Source: Spirochaetes bacterium ADurb.Bin133 (lineage in GTDB: Bacteria > Spirochaetota > GWE2-31-10 > MWDO01). Taken from it: a stretch of DNA of 49,058 nt. Position 1 is the stretch's first letter. Every line of letters starts with the position of its first letter. The notes beneath the pieces were generated by a model. It saw only the letters and a program-made list of their open reading frames with translations. It had not been told where the DNA came from and did not search any database. Position numbers and translations under genes: made by a program. Positions 8,729 through 18,358 of this stretch are shown one piece after another. The stretch spans positions 1 to 49,058 of the forward strand of contig MWDO01000020.1 in the NCBI GenBank assembly GCA_002070605.1, read 5' to 3'.

Positions 8729-9976
8729 ATGAATTTAAATAATCCCATCTCTATCATTTTTTTGTCCCTTTTTGCTCTCTCGGTTGCCGTTAAGATTGCG
8801 TTGGATATTATAAATTATAGACATAGGGAAAAATACGGCGGCGAGATTCCGGACGGACTTGAAGATTTTGTAGACCGCGAGAAACTTGTAAAAATTAATG
8901 ACTATTCCAACTCAAAATTAAAGTTTGGCGAGATCGAATATATTGTTAATAAAGCCGTACTTATCGCTTTATTATTATCGGGGGCTTTTCCTTTATACTA
9001 CGCTTTCATAGGGTCTTTTGTTTCAAATAAGTATCTGATTTGCTTGGCGTTTTTTGGGGGCTTCTCTCTGCTAAATTTGCTGATTGATATCCCTTTCGAT
9101 CTATACTCCAACTTTGTCCTTGAGAAAAGGTTTAATTTTAGTAAAATAACTCTCAAGTTATGGATTAGCGATCTGTTTAAACAGATTATAATATCCGCTA
9201 TATTGGGGGTAATAATTTTGATTCCTCTAACATTTTTTGTATACAATTTGGGCAATTTATGGCCGTTTGCCGTATGGGCGTTTTTGGTAGTTTTTTCGTT
9301 TCTGATGCAGATTATATTTCCTACGGTTATTGCGCCGCTATTCAATAAATTTACTTTGTTGGCGGACGAAGAGTTAAATGCGAAGATACGCGAATTATTT
9401 AAAAAAATGGATATTAATATTTCGCAGATTTTTTCTGCGGACGAGTCCAAACGAACTACTCATTCAAACGCCTATTTTACCGGAATTGGTAAAACAAAAA
9501 GGATAGTACTTTTTGATAGTCTTATAGAGAATCATACCAATAACGAAATACTCGCTATATTATCTCACGAAGCGGGGCACTATAAAAAGGGGCATATCGT
9601 TAAAAACATTATCTTTTCGGCGCTCGTATCTCTTACCGGACTTTTAATTGCAAACTTATTAATAAATTACGACGGTTTATATGGAGCGTTTGGATTTGAA
9701 ACAAACGATAAAATTATAGGACTGTTTTTATTTTCGATTTTTATCAGACCTTTATCGTATTTTATCAAACCGATTTCGTCGTATATATCGCGAAAGTACG
9801 AGTATCAAGCGGACGACTTTTCAAAAAAAATAATGGGCGAGTCCGGATCGCTTGCAGACGCGTTGAAAAAACTTTCCGTTCACAACCTGGGCGAACTAAA
9901 TCCCGCAAAAATTTACAGCTCGTTTTATTACTCTCATCCGCCGATATTAGATAGATTGCGAAATTTGGAAAAATAA
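8729..9976 (+). CDS. M48 family (Ste24-like) membrane metalloprotease
   Basis: A 415-residue integral membrane zinc protease of the Ste24/CAAX-protease type. The zinc motif is H280-E281-x2-H284 in ILSHEAGHYKKGH, and a third ligand is the Glu of RKYEYQADDFS near 355. FSADESKRTTHSNAYFTG at 235-252 is the conserved strand of this subfamily. At least five hydrophobic segments lie between residues 5 and 205, plus one or two after the active site. In eukaryotes Ste24 trims prenylated proteins; bacterial homologues are usually linked to membrane-protein quality control, and the substrate here is unknown. It is probably co-transcribed with fcl. Confidence 0.9.
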   Translation: MNLNNPISIIFLSLFALSVAVKIALDIINYRHREKYGGEIPDGLEDFVDREKLVKINDYSNSKLKFGEIEYIVNKAVLIALLLSGAFPLYYAFIGSFVSNKYLICLAFFGGFSLLNLLIDIPFDLYSNFVLEKRFNFSKITLKLWISDLFKQIIISAILGVIILIPLTFFVYNLGNLWPFAVWAFLVVFSFLMQIIFPTVIAPLFNKFTLLADEELNAKIRELFKKMDINISQIFSADESKRTTHSNAYFTGIGKTKRIVLFDSLIENHTNNEILAILSHEAGHYKKGHIVKNIIFSALVSLTGLLIANLLINYDGLYGAFGFETNDKIIGLFLFSIFIRPLSYFIKPISSYISRKYEYQADDFSKKIMGESGSLADALKKLSVHNLGELNPAKIYSSFYYSHPPILDRLRNLEK

Positions 9977-10036
9977 ATTAATTTATAAAATAATTTAGTC
10001 CGAATAATAATATTGTAATAAATTTTATAATATTAT

Positions 10037-10066
10037 TTGCTTTTTTTAGATTAAATATACTATAAT
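10037..10066 (+). promoter_or_regulatory. Probable promoter of the 2047-residue gene
   Basis: TTGCTT (10037-10042) and a perfect TATAAT (10061-10066) are separated by 18 bases. Transcription from here would give a 5' leader of about 105 bases that contains the hairpin at 10091-10134. Confidence 0.5.
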
Positions 10067-10090
10067 TAGCAAGGGTAAAGCTTATTAATT

Positions 10091-10134
10091 ATAATTGGCG
10101 GTTGTCTCTATAAGAAGCGCCAATTATTTTTTTT
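10091..10134 (+). terminator. Hairpin with T-tract: terminator or attenuator
   Basis: A perfect ten-base-pair stem ATAATTGGCG / CGCCAATTAT (10091-10100 and 10119-10128) with an 18-base loop runs into a stretch of T. It could end transcription from the fcl-protease operon, 115 bases after the protease stop. Because the best promoter for the next gene lies upstream of it, it could instead act as an attenuator in that leader. Confidence 0.6.
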
Positions 10135-10177
10135 GCTTGGAGTATTAGTTGATTTTTCAAATATTTAGGAGGAGATA

Positions 10178-13100
10178 ATGTTTGTTTTCAAGAATTTTGC
10201 GAGGCTATTAGTTTTAATACTCTTAACGGCGGCTCAATTTTCTTTATACGCTCAGAAAGACGTTACCGCCGACGTCAAGTCTTTTAAGAAAGAAGCCGAA
10301 GCGGAGAAGAAAAAAGTTGCCGAGATGGAGTTAAAAAAACGAAATAAGGCAAAGAGCGAAGAGGCGATTAAAGCGAAAGCTAAAAAGGATAAGATAAAAA
10401 AACTTCAGGACGACTTAAAAAAGATTAACGCAGAGATAAAAAAGCAAAATCTTGATATTAAAAGCGCCAATAAGAATATAGCTAAAATTAATGTAGATAT
10501 GATTAATCAGAATAAAAAAGAAGAACTTGATAAACTCTCTGAAAAAAAAGATCGCGAAGCAAAGAAGATTATAACGTGCAATGAAAGAATTAAAGATTTG
10601 CGGATTGATGCAAAAAGGATTAATACCGAACTTGAAAGCGTTAAAGACGTCTATGAGATAGCCGAAGGGACTCTTAATTGGAGTAAAGATTATAATATTT
10701 CAAATAAAAGCAAATACGTTAACGGCAAATGGAGCGTTCACGTTAAGGCGCGGGACGATAGGGATAATTACAGTCCTGAAGTCGGCGTCAATATTATTAT
10801 CGACCCTAAGTCTGACATACCGCTAGTAAACGTTATTAACCCGTTGCCTAACGCCAAAGTTCTGGGAAATCTAAAAATAGTCGGAACGGCGTACGACGAC
10901 GACGCGGTCGATCGGGTTGAAATTATAGTCGATAACGAAAAAGAGAAAAGAGCCGCCGAGGGAACGGATTTCTGGTCGTATGATCTTGATACTTCGATGA
11001 TGAAAGACGGGGAGCATTTTTTTAGGGTAAAGGTTTACGATATAAACGGTATTCTTAGTAAAGAGGTACAGGTGCCGTTTCAACTCAACAGGAGGACGCC
11101 TTTTATAGAGATTAACACTATTAAATCGGGATCCGTCGTGTCCGGGAAAATGAACGTCGGGGGTATAGCGAGCGACGATAACGGGATTGTTAGCGTAGAA
11201 TACTCCGTAGACGACAGAGAAACTTTTACAAGAATTGGGATGATAAAGAACTTAGCTAAGAATCGGGTAAAAGTTCAATGGAGCATCGGAATTGATTCGG
11301 GCCTTCTTGCCGACGGAACTCAGACCGTTTGGATAAGGGCCGCCGATAAAGCCGGCTCTGTCGGTTATTCTCCTTTAACCGTTATCGTCGATCATAAAAA
11401 GCCGGAGATATGGTTTGATTTTCCAAGGGATAGAGATAAGGTAGACGGTAAGTTTACGGCGTTTGGATACGCCTACGATAACGTAGACGTAAAAGGGGTT
11501 GAAATAACGATAACCGGAGCCGGAATGGACGGCAAGCCTATGCCGGTTACGCTTTTGCCGGGTAATCCGCTTTGGAGTTATCCCGTAGATTTGTCAAAAG
11601 GGAAATCGGGATTTTATAAGTTAACCGCCGCGGTAACTGACGTATCCGGTAATAAAACGGTTAGCAGCGTAACGGTGTCTTTAGACGAAGATCTCGATAA
11701 ACCCAAATTAATTTTGAAGAGTATTGCAAACGACGATAGAATATCGAATTCTTTGCCTCTTTTTGGAGACGTATCGGACGACGACGGGATGAAAGAGGTA
11801 ATAGTTACAATAACGAAAGATCAAGCAAAAACGCCGGTATTCCAGAAGAATATAGCCGCGAAGTATAGCTTTTCATTCGACGTAGACGCGTCGGATACCT
11901 CTAAATTTACCGACGGGAAATATAAAGTCGAGCTTGTTCCGGTAGATATTAATAACACAAAAGGGGATTTGGTATCGGTAGACTTCTGGATAGACAGAAG
12001 CTATCCTGAATTTGATAACGAGTTTATCAATAAGAATATCGCCGGCAAATATTTTAAGAAAGTAATTGAAGTCGCAAATATTCAGGTTAAAAAGAGCGGC
12101 GCTCTTAAATCGGTTAAATATAGCATAAGCGATTTGGCGAACGATCAGATTTTAGTAAAAAGTAAGGAACTTAAATTTACCCCTTCTAAAAAGAATGGAT
12201 ATTACGACGTCGAGGCGATTAAAGAGGATTTTACAAAAGACGCAAAGTTTGCCGATAAATTAGTCGCTATCAATCTAACCGCGACGGACTTTGTTAATCG
12301 TTCTTCAAACTTGTCGATTCCTGTAATAGTAGATATGAAGGAACCGGAAATAAAATCGCCGGTTATAGACTCTAAAAAAGGGATGATGAAAGACGAGAGT
12401 ATTGTAGTTAGCGACAACGTATTGCTAAAAACGGTGAAAATTGATATTTCTTCATCGGATAAGACCTTTAAGCCGATAACCGGAGCTTCCTTGGCCGTCG
12501 GCGAGGATAAAGAGTATGTTCTTAAAGTAAAAACCGCCGACGGCGGTATGGCCGAATATTCTTTTACTATAACGGCTACGGACGTCTCGGGTTTTGAGAC
12601 GAAATTGTCGAATTTTAAAGTATCTTTTAAAGAAACCAAATCGGCTTCGTTAAAGTTAACGGTAAGCGTAAAAAAGAAAGATACGTTAATAACTTACTCC
12701 AATCCTAAATTACTAATAGCGCGGGAGACAGTCGGTTATGATGAAATTAATAGATCTATTTACGGATTAATTCCGGAGGGGTATTCCAATTTAAATCTTT
12801 CAGGCGGGTCTTTAAATGTGAGCGGAACTTTGCTCAACTCGGATTTTGGAATTTATAATTTTGATATTGGAGGCGACGCTAATAGAGCCAGTTTAGCGCC
12901 GGGTATCAATAATATCTCTATAAACGGTACGAGGGATGGAGGCTCAAGCTCTTTGGCAAGTCTTAATATTGTGAACGATAACTCCGATCCGAAGGGTTTA
13001 ACTATATGGCCCCCTTCATATATGTCTTTTAACGAGAATATTTCTATATTCGGAGTTGCAAGCGACGATACCGGCGAAGTAAAGGTTCAGTATAGCGTAA

Positions 13101-16100
13101 ATTCGGAAGACGCTTACAACGACGTATCCCTTGAATCCATTTCCAATTTGAAGAATTATAAAGTTCCGGAACTCGATCCTTTAAAGAGAACTCAGAGTAT
13201 AAGATTAAGCGATTACGTCGCAGATAATAACTTGCCGATCGATCAGTTAAACGATAAATTATTTAAGATTGATTTGCCTATGCTCGATCTCAATATGAAA
13301 GAGGGGGAGCATACCGTTCGTATAAAAATTACCGATAACGCAGGTAAAACTACCATAAAAAAGGTTGTAACTATATTTGATAAAACTCCTCCAAGTCTTA
13401 GAGTGTGGAGTCAAGCCCCCAAAAAGGTAGAAGTTAACGATTTTAAAAATAATATTCTAAAAAATATAAAAAACGCAAAGGATAAAGAGTTTTTTGAGAA
13501 ATTTTATAAAATTAATAGTTCGAATACCTTTTATATTCTTGAAGAGAGGTTGACCGACGACCAAAGATTTAGAATTTTGGACATACTAGGCAAAACGGGA
13601 TATAATTGCGTAGAGACGGCAAACGGTCAGATAACTTTAAGAGGAGATTCGTCGGACAATAATAGTCTTACAAACGTAGTCGTTATGCATAACGGCGTGG
13701 AGAATATAGCCAAAGGGAGGTATCTATGGGAGGCTCTTTACGACCTAAACGAACTGGAAGGGGTAAATTTTGATTCCGTCGAATCTATTCCTCATACAAT
13801 AGATATTTTTGCCATCGATAAGGCGGGCAATAAAAAATTTGCCTCAAAAGACGTATTAATTGACACTTCGACAGACATTCCTGAAATATTTATTAACAGT
13901 CCCGCCGTCGACGGACAGAGGTTTACCGACTTTGTAGAAATTGGCGGTATAGCGTTAGACGACGACGGAATCGATTACGTGCAATTTCGTATTGATTTTG
14001 GCGATCCGGGTAGCGTCTTAGATACTGTGAAAAAAGAGGAAGTGAAATGGGAAAGGATAGATATGACCAAGGGTAATCCTAATTGGTTTAAAAAAATTCC
14101 TAAAGATTCTATATCGCCCGGAAAGCATGTTCTCGAAGCGCAGGCGGTCGATATGTATGGAGCGCTAAGTAAAATCAAATCTGTTACCTTTCACATTGAT
14201 AATGAAAATCCTGTTATAAGAATATTAAGTCCAATCAACGGAGAGTATTTGAGGGGCGAAACCGTTATAAACGGAAGAGCGTCGGATCCTAACGATATTG
14301 ATATAGTAGAGATAAGCACAAATTACGGTTGGACTTTTTCCAGAGCGGAAGGTACGACAAGTTGGAAATATTACTTTGATTTCAGATCCGTACCCGACGG
14401 ACCGTTAAGAACTCTTATTAAGGTTAGAGATCAGGCTGGCAGCGAATCTTTAACATTTGCGTTATATAACATAGACAACACCCCTCCGGAGATAGATATT
14501 CTTATGCCTAAAGACGGTATGACTTTAAATAACAAATACAGAATAGTAGGACGAGCTAAGGATAATATAAAGATAGATTCGGTCAAGCTTTATGTCGACG
14601 GTAACGTTGGAAGTAAAAACGTTATATATGGAACTGAAATCGAGGGAGAGGACGAAGGATATTTTGAAACAGAAGGGGATAATAAGGCTTGGTATTTTGA
14701 TCTGGATACTAGATATTTGACGCCTAAAGATAAATACCAACTGATTGCCAGAGTTAGAGACCTTGCCGGAAACGTTTCAGAGAAGTCTTTAAACTTTACG
14801 GTCGATCCCGCTTCAGATCTTCCCAAATTAGTTCTGGATCAGCCCCAGCCCGGACAACATTTGACGGGACAAACGATAGATTTTTTTGGCACGGCTTGGG
14901 ACGACGACGGCATAGACAAGGTTTTAGTCAAAATTGACGACGGCGATTTTGTGGAAGCGAGAGGATCGGAATTGTGGAATTTTTCGTTATCTACCGTTGG
15001 ATTGACTCCGGGAGAACACAAAATATTTGTCGTCGCTTATGAGAAAACCACGGCTGAGAATGAAAAACAAAAAACAATATCTTTGTCCAGGCAGTTCTAT
15101 TTTGACGAGTTTGGACCTGTAATTGAGGTGAAAAGCCATATAAACGGAGCTCCTATGGAGCACAGACCGTGGCTTATGGGTAAATCTTATTTCTACGACG
15201 CTAACGTCGATATGAAATTGAAAAAACAGATACAATACGCTAAATTTAAAGCGTTGAAAAAGAAATTTAGAAGGGACGAAGAAAAAGTAAAAAAACTTGA
15301 GGAAACTATCGATCAGATTGAAGTTAAACCTTACGAAGTAGCCGCGCTGAAAAATAAATATATGGAGAAAAACAAAGTCGAATCAATATATCTGAGTTTG
15401 GATAACGGTAAAACGTTTACAAAACATATAGGATTTCCTTCAGATTGGCAAATCCGCGTTCAAACTCAATATCTGATAGACGGACAACATGTGCTTCAAA
15501 TAAAGTCTGTTACAAAGAGCGGCTTGGAGTCTTTGAGGTATTTTAGAGTGGCTATTAATAGAAAAGCTCCCGAAGTTATTATCGATAGCCCCGTAGACAG
15601 CGATAGGATTAACGATAAAATAATGGTAAGAGGATCCGCTAACGACGACGGCGAGGTTGACGAGGTAAAAATAATGTTGCGAAGATTTGACAAAAATCTG
15701 GGTAAAGTGCCTCAATTCGTACAAGGAATATATCTTTGGGCGCAAATATTCGGCGGACCTTACGTCTCAGGAGGATTTGGGTTAAGTTTCTTCGACGACG
15801 TCGTTAGAGTAGAAGGAATGTTTAGCTGGATACCTACTAAGGAAAACATGGAGGATATGGGAATCAGTCAATACGATCAGTCTAGATTCAATCCTCAAAC
15901 CGGTTGGCCTAATTACAGATACGAACCGAGATTTTACGGCTTCTGTACCGGCGGTAAACTTCTTGCAAAAATTATCGATATACCGTTTGAGTTCTTTTTC
16001 GGCGAAGACGCCAAAAACTTTTCTATAAGCGTAGAGATTGGTTGCGGATTTTATTGGTTTAGCGGGTATGGCGGGGGATCAACCGAAAAATATAATTTAG

Positions 16101-16321
16101 TTACAGATAAAAATTCCATAGAGTACAAAGATTCGGCTTATAAAAAAGGAAAAGTTATCGCCGGATTTATGTATCAGATCGATTTGTTCAAGGTTGAAAG
16201 ATGGAGTTTCTTGAGAAAGTTCGCTATATACTTTGAGAACATTTTCTACTTTATAGCTTCCGAAGTAGAAGGAGGATTGACGCCTCAAATAGGATTTGGA
16301 ATACGAAATGCGTTTTTCTAA
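10178..16321 (+). CDS. Giant secreted Ig-repeat protein with coiled coil
   Basis: A 2047-residue envelope protein. Residues 1-25 form a signal peptide ending FSLYA before QKD. Residues 26-155 are a Lys/Glu-rich coiled coil. From about 160 to 1860 there are roughly fifteen bacterial Ig-like domains of 90-110 residues, recognised by the recurring pattern 'inspxxg..v.G.A.DDDGIdxVe...D', a W..d turn, a '.DG.h' turn and a closing 'D.aGN' strand; good examples begin near 220, 320, 1245, 1340, 1430 and 1535. One late domain (about 1640-1790) holds a second charged helical insert. The last 200 residues are rich in Gly and aromatics (GGPYVSGGFGLSFF) and end in Phe, like an outer-membrane beta-barrel. 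AGGAGG gives a strong ribosome site, and a strong terminator follows. It is probably a surface or periplasm-spanning structural protein; ligand unknown. Confidence 0.9.
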   Translation: MFVFKNFARLLVLILLTAAQFSLYAQKDVTADVKSFKKEAEAEKKKVAEMELKKRNKAKSEEAIKAKAKKDKIKKLQDDLKKINAEIKKQNLDIKSANKNIAKINVDMINQNKKEELDKLSEKKDREAKKIITCNERIKDLRIDAKRINTELESVKDVYEIAEGTLNWSKDYNISNKSKYVNGKWSVHVKARDDRDNYSPEVGVNIIIDPKSDIPLVNVINPLPNAKVLGNLKIVGTAYDDDAVDRVEIIVDNEKEKRAAEGTDFWSYDLDTSMMKDGEHFFRVKVYDINGILSKEVQVPFQLNRRTPFIEINTIKSGSVVSGKMNVGGIASDDNGIVSVEYSVDDRETFTRIGMIKNLAKNRVKVQWSIGIDSGLLADGTQTVWIRAADKAGSVGYSPLTVIVDHKKPEIWFDFPRDRDKVDGKFTAFGYAYDNVDVKGVEITITGAGMDGKPMPVTLLPGNPLWSYPVDLSKGKSGFYKLTAAVTDVSGNKTVSSVTVSLDEDLDKPKLILKSIANDDRISNSLPLFGDVSDDDGMKEVIVTITKDQAKTPVFQKNIAAKYSFSFDVDASDTSKFTDGKYKVELVPVDINNTKGDLVSVDFWIDRSYPEFDNEFINKNIAGKYFKKVIEVANIQVKKSGALKSVKYSISDLANDQILVKSKELKFTPSKKNGYYDVEAIKEDFTKDAKFADKLVAINLTATDFVNRSSNLSIPVIVDMKEPEIKSPVIDSKKGMMKDESIVVSDNVLLKTVKIDISSSDKTFKPITGASLAVGEDKEYVLKVKTADGGMAEYSFTITATDVSGFETKLSNFKVSFKETKSASLKLTVSVKKKDTLITYSNPKLLIARETVGYDEINRSIYGLIPEGYSNLNLSGGSLNVSGTLLNSDFGIYNFDIGGDANRASLAPGINNISINGTRDGGSSSLASLNIVNDNSDPKGLTIWPPSYMSFNENISIFGVASDDTGEVKVQYSVNSEDAYNDVSLESISNLKNYKVPELDPLKRTQSIRLSDYVADNNLPIDQLNDKLFKIDLPMLDLNMKEGEHTVRIKITDNAGKTTIKKVVTIFDKTPPSLRVWSQAPKKVEVNDFKNNILKNIKNAKDKEFFEKFYKINSSNTFYILEERLTDDQRFRILDILGKTGYNCVETANGQITLRGDSSDNNSLTNVVVMHNGVENIAKGRYLWEALYDLNELEGVNFDSVESIPHTIDIFAIDKAGNKKFASKDVLIDTSTDIPEIFINSPAVDGQRFTDFVEIGGIALDDDGIDYVQFRIDFGDPGSVLDTVKKEEVKWERIDMTKGNPNWFKKIPKDSISPGKHVLEAQAVDMYGALSKIKSVTFHIDNENPVIRILSPINGEYLRGETVINGRASDPNDIDIVEISTNYGWTFSRAEGTTSWKYYFDFRSVPDGPLRTLIKVRDQAGSESLTFALYNIDNTPPEIDILMPKDGMTLNNKYRIVGRAKDNIKIDSVKLYVDGNVGSKNVIYGTEIEGEDEGYFETEGDNKAWYFDLDTRYLTPKDKYQLIARVRDLAGNVSEKSLNFTVDPASDLPKLVLDQPQPGQHLTGQTIDFFGTAWDDDGIDKVLVKIDDGDFVEARGSELWNFSLSTVGLTPGEHKIFVVAYEKTTAENEKQKTISLSRQFYFDEFGPVIEVKSHINGAPMEHRPWLMGKSYFYDANVDMKLKKQIQYAKFKALKKKFRRDEEKVKKLEETIDQIEVKPYEVAALKNKYMEKNKVESIYLSLDNGKTFTKHIGFPSDWQIRVQTQYLIDGQHVLQIKSVTKSGLESLRYFRVAINRKAPEVIIDSPVDSDRINDKIMVRGSANDDGEVDEVKIMLRRFDKNLGKVPQFVQGIYLWAQIFGGPYVSGGFGLSFFDDVVRVEGMFSWIPTKENMEDMGISQYDQSRFNPQTGWPNYRYEPRFYGFCTGGKLLAKIIDIPFEFFFGEDAKNFSISVEIGCGFYWFSGYGGGSTEKYNLVTDKNSIEYKDSAYKKGKVIAGFMYQIDLFKVERWSFLRKFAIYFENIFYFIASEVEGGLTPQIGFGIRNAFF

Positions 16322-16342
16322 TAGCGCAAGTCGCAAGTAATA

Positions 16343-16377
16343 AAAAAAGACCGCCTTTTTATCGGCGGTCTTTTTTT
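16343..16377 (+). terminator. Strong terminator after the Ig-repeat gene
   Basis: A stem AAAAAAAGACCGCC / GGCGGTCTTTTTTT of 14 base pairs encloses a short T-rich loop. The flanking A and T runs make it able to work in both directions. It stands 20 bases after the stop codon and marks the left boundary of the repeat array. Confidence 0.93.
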
Positions 16378-16379
16378 GG

Positions 16380-16762
16380 TATGACGGGCGTAGGCGAACA
16401 ACGCATATGCATGCGTTAGGGCGTCGGGTTCTTAAAATGACACATATGTGTCAAAAAAAATGGACGCGTAATCTTCGATTTTTTTTGATTATGAGAATAT
16501 AAAAATATTCAAAACGGGAATTCCCGCTTTTATTAGGAAGCGCGGCGGCGGTTATACAGCTCCATATGTGTCATTTTTTATCGCAGGGCAGTTTGACACA
16601 TATGCGTCGAATTTCTATCGAGGAGCGGCGCGGCGTATAGCTCCATATGTGTCGATTTATTTTCGGTATCATATGTGTCATTTAATTTCAACGCGATAAT
16701 TGCCGCCGCGCTTTAGGCGCATATGCGTCCATTTTTCTCCCACTCCCAAAAAACCGCCGGGG
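16380..16762. repeat. CATATG palindrome mosaic array (7 sites)
   Basis: This gene-free stretch between two convergent genes holds seven CATATG cores at 16404, 16443, 16563, 16599, 16644, 16670 and 16720. Their arms are mostly GTGTC or GCGTC on the right, or GACAC on the left. The site at 16438-16453 is the perfect palindrome TGACACATATGTGTCA. The right end CCCAAAAAACCGCCGGGG (16745-16762) matches the element family; the left end is unclear. Other modules are CGGGAATTCCCG (about 16514-16525) and ATCGAGGAGCGGCG (16617-16630), both with relatives in the array at 48375. I see no coding sequence here. Confidence 0.75.
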
Positions 16763-16782
16763 TACGCGAGATGCCATAAATT

Positions 16783-18177
16783 CTAGTATGCGTATTTTTT
16801 TACTTGTTTGCCAAAAGCCGTTAGGAAAACAATTTTTAAGTCAAAGAAAAGCGACCAATTTTCGATATATTCGATATCGTAACGAACCCGGATTCCTATA
16901 TCGGAATCCCCCCGCCAGCCGTTTACTTGCGCCCAACCGGTTAGTCCGGGTTTGACCCAATGCCGCACCAGATATTTATCATATTTCTGATAAAACTCCT
17001 CGGTATGCGCCAACATATGAGGTCTGGGACCCACGATCGACATTTCCCCTTTAAGGATATTAATGATTTGAGGAAGTTCGTCGAGGTTATATTTGCGTAA
17101 AAAATCGCCGAATTTGGTCTTTCTCGGATCGTCTTTTGTCGCTTGCTTCGTATCCGCTTCGTCGTTTATAAGCATCGTCCTGAATTTGATAATCTCAAAA
17201 TCTTTTTGCTTAAAACCGGTTCTTTTTTGTTTAAAGAAAACGGGTCCTTTTGAAGTAAGTTTTATCCCTATAGTAATAATCAAGAATACGGGGGATAAAA
17301 CTATAAGCGCGGCTCCGCTCAGTATTATATCGCAAAGCCGTTTTACAAAACGGTTATACATATTTTCAAGCGGAATATTTCTGATGCCTATGAGAGGATA
17401 ACCTTTTATCTGACGTATAGAAGGATTTGCCGTTATTATTTTGAAATAGTCCGGTATCAATTCGGCTTTTACTCCGTATTTCTCGCACAAATTAGTTATA
17501 TTAACAATCTTCTGTTCGGCGTACATAGGCAAAGCAAGCACTACGTTGTCGAGAGCCATAGTTTTTAAAATTGTCTCAATCTTGTCGGTTTTACCGAGAA
17601 GCAGTCCTTTAATTGCGTCGGTGTATTCCGGATCGTCCGTATTTAAAAACTCCTCGTTGTCGTCGAGAAATCCTACTATACGTATCCCCAATTCGTTAGA
17701 GGAGACTACTTTTCTGTAAAAATTAAGACCAACTTGTCCCGCTCCGACTATCAGATAGTTTCGGAAATTAAATCCTTTTTTACGAAGTATCGTAAGCGCT
17801 AATTTAATAAACATTCTTTCGATAAAAACGAAAGATAATACCAGCGTAATATAGCAGAGAACAAATTTGTTTTCAAACTTAAAAATATCAAATAGTATTA
17901 AAAGATAAAAGGAAGAAATCATATATACAAGAAGTCTGAAAATATTTTTTAAAATAACGCGAAAAGGTTTAAATCTATATGTGTGAGAAAATTCGGCTCT
18001 CTCCAAAGCGATAAAAAAAACAAATACCAGAATTAAGATAATAATAGTTTCTTTAAAGCTAAAAGTAAAAATATTACGCGTTACGATAAAATTTGAAATA
18101 TAAAACGAGGCAAGAAGAACTAAAAGGTCTACAAGAGACAATAAACCTAAAATAAAGCTGCTGTTTTGCTTTAACAT
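16783..18177 (-). CDS. Undecaprenyl-phosphate sugar phosphotransferase (WcaJ/WbaP-like)
   Basis: 464-residue inner-membrane enzyme that starts glycan assembly by moving a hexose-1-phosphate onto undecaprenyl phosphate. The first 120 residues carry four hydrophobic segments. A Rossmann-like middle domain starts at NYLIVGAGQVGLNFY (about 140-154). The C-terminal 190 residues are the catalytic bacterial sugar transferase domain, with a further membrane helix (IILSGAALIVLSPVFLI) and the motifs GPVFFKQKRTG, FEIIKFRTM, LRKYNLDELPQ, MSIVGPRP and KPGLTGWAQVNG. The start has a GGGAG ribosome site. With the epimerase, fucose synthase and the glycosyltransferases at 32-35 kb it supports surface polysaccharide synthesis. 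Which sugar it uses cannot be told. Confidence 0.93.
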   Translation of the reverse strand: MLKQNSSFILGLLSLVDLLVLLASFYISNFIVTRNIFTFSFKETIIILILVFVFFIALERAEFSHTYRFKPFRVILKNIFRLLVYMISSFYLLILFDIFKFENKFVLCYITLVLSFVFIERMFIKLALTILRKKGFNFRNYLIVGAGQVGLNFYRKVVSSNELGIRIVGFLDDNEEFLNTDDPEYTDAIKGLLLGKTDKIETILKTMALDNVVLALPMYAEQKIVNITNLCEKYGVKAELIPDYFKIITANPSIRQIKGYPLIGIRNIPLENMYNRFVKRLCDIILSGAALIVLSPVFLIITIGIKLTSKGPVFFKQKRTGFKQKDFEIIKFRTMLINDEADTKQATKDDPRKTKFGDFLRKYNLDELPQIINILKGEMSIVGPRPHMLAHTEEFYQKYDKYLVRHWVKPGLTGWAQVNGWRGDSDIGIRVRYDIEYIENWSLFFDLKIVFLTAFGKQVKKYAY

Positions 18178-18249
18178 ATACTCCCTAACGCGATAAAATT
18201 TTAATCAATCAAAATAAACGTCCATAAATTACCGATTAAAAACATTTGT

Positions 18250-18320
18250 TTCATATGTGTCAATTTTATCTTTAATTTCATATGCGTCAATTTCTCCGCT
18301 CCAAAAAACCGACGGGCGCG
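18250..18320. repeat. Partial CATATG element between two reverse genes
   Basis: Two CATATG sites (18252-18257 with GTGTCAATTT, 18279-18284 with GCGTCAATTT) lead into the right end CCAAAAAACCGACGGGCGCG (18301-18320). No matching left end is seen in the 72 bases before it. It sits in the 181-base gap between murB and the sugar phosphotransferase gene and would be transcribed if murB reads through. Confidence 0.6.
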
Positions 18321-18358
18321 TTCATAAACAAGACTCCGTCTTGCGTTTCGACCGATAA

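Noticed and set aside
16380-16762. CRISPR array
   Set aside because: The CATATG units are palindromic, only about 10-16 bases, unevenly spaced (26 to 120 bases), and their spacers are shared between arrays; no cas gene is present.
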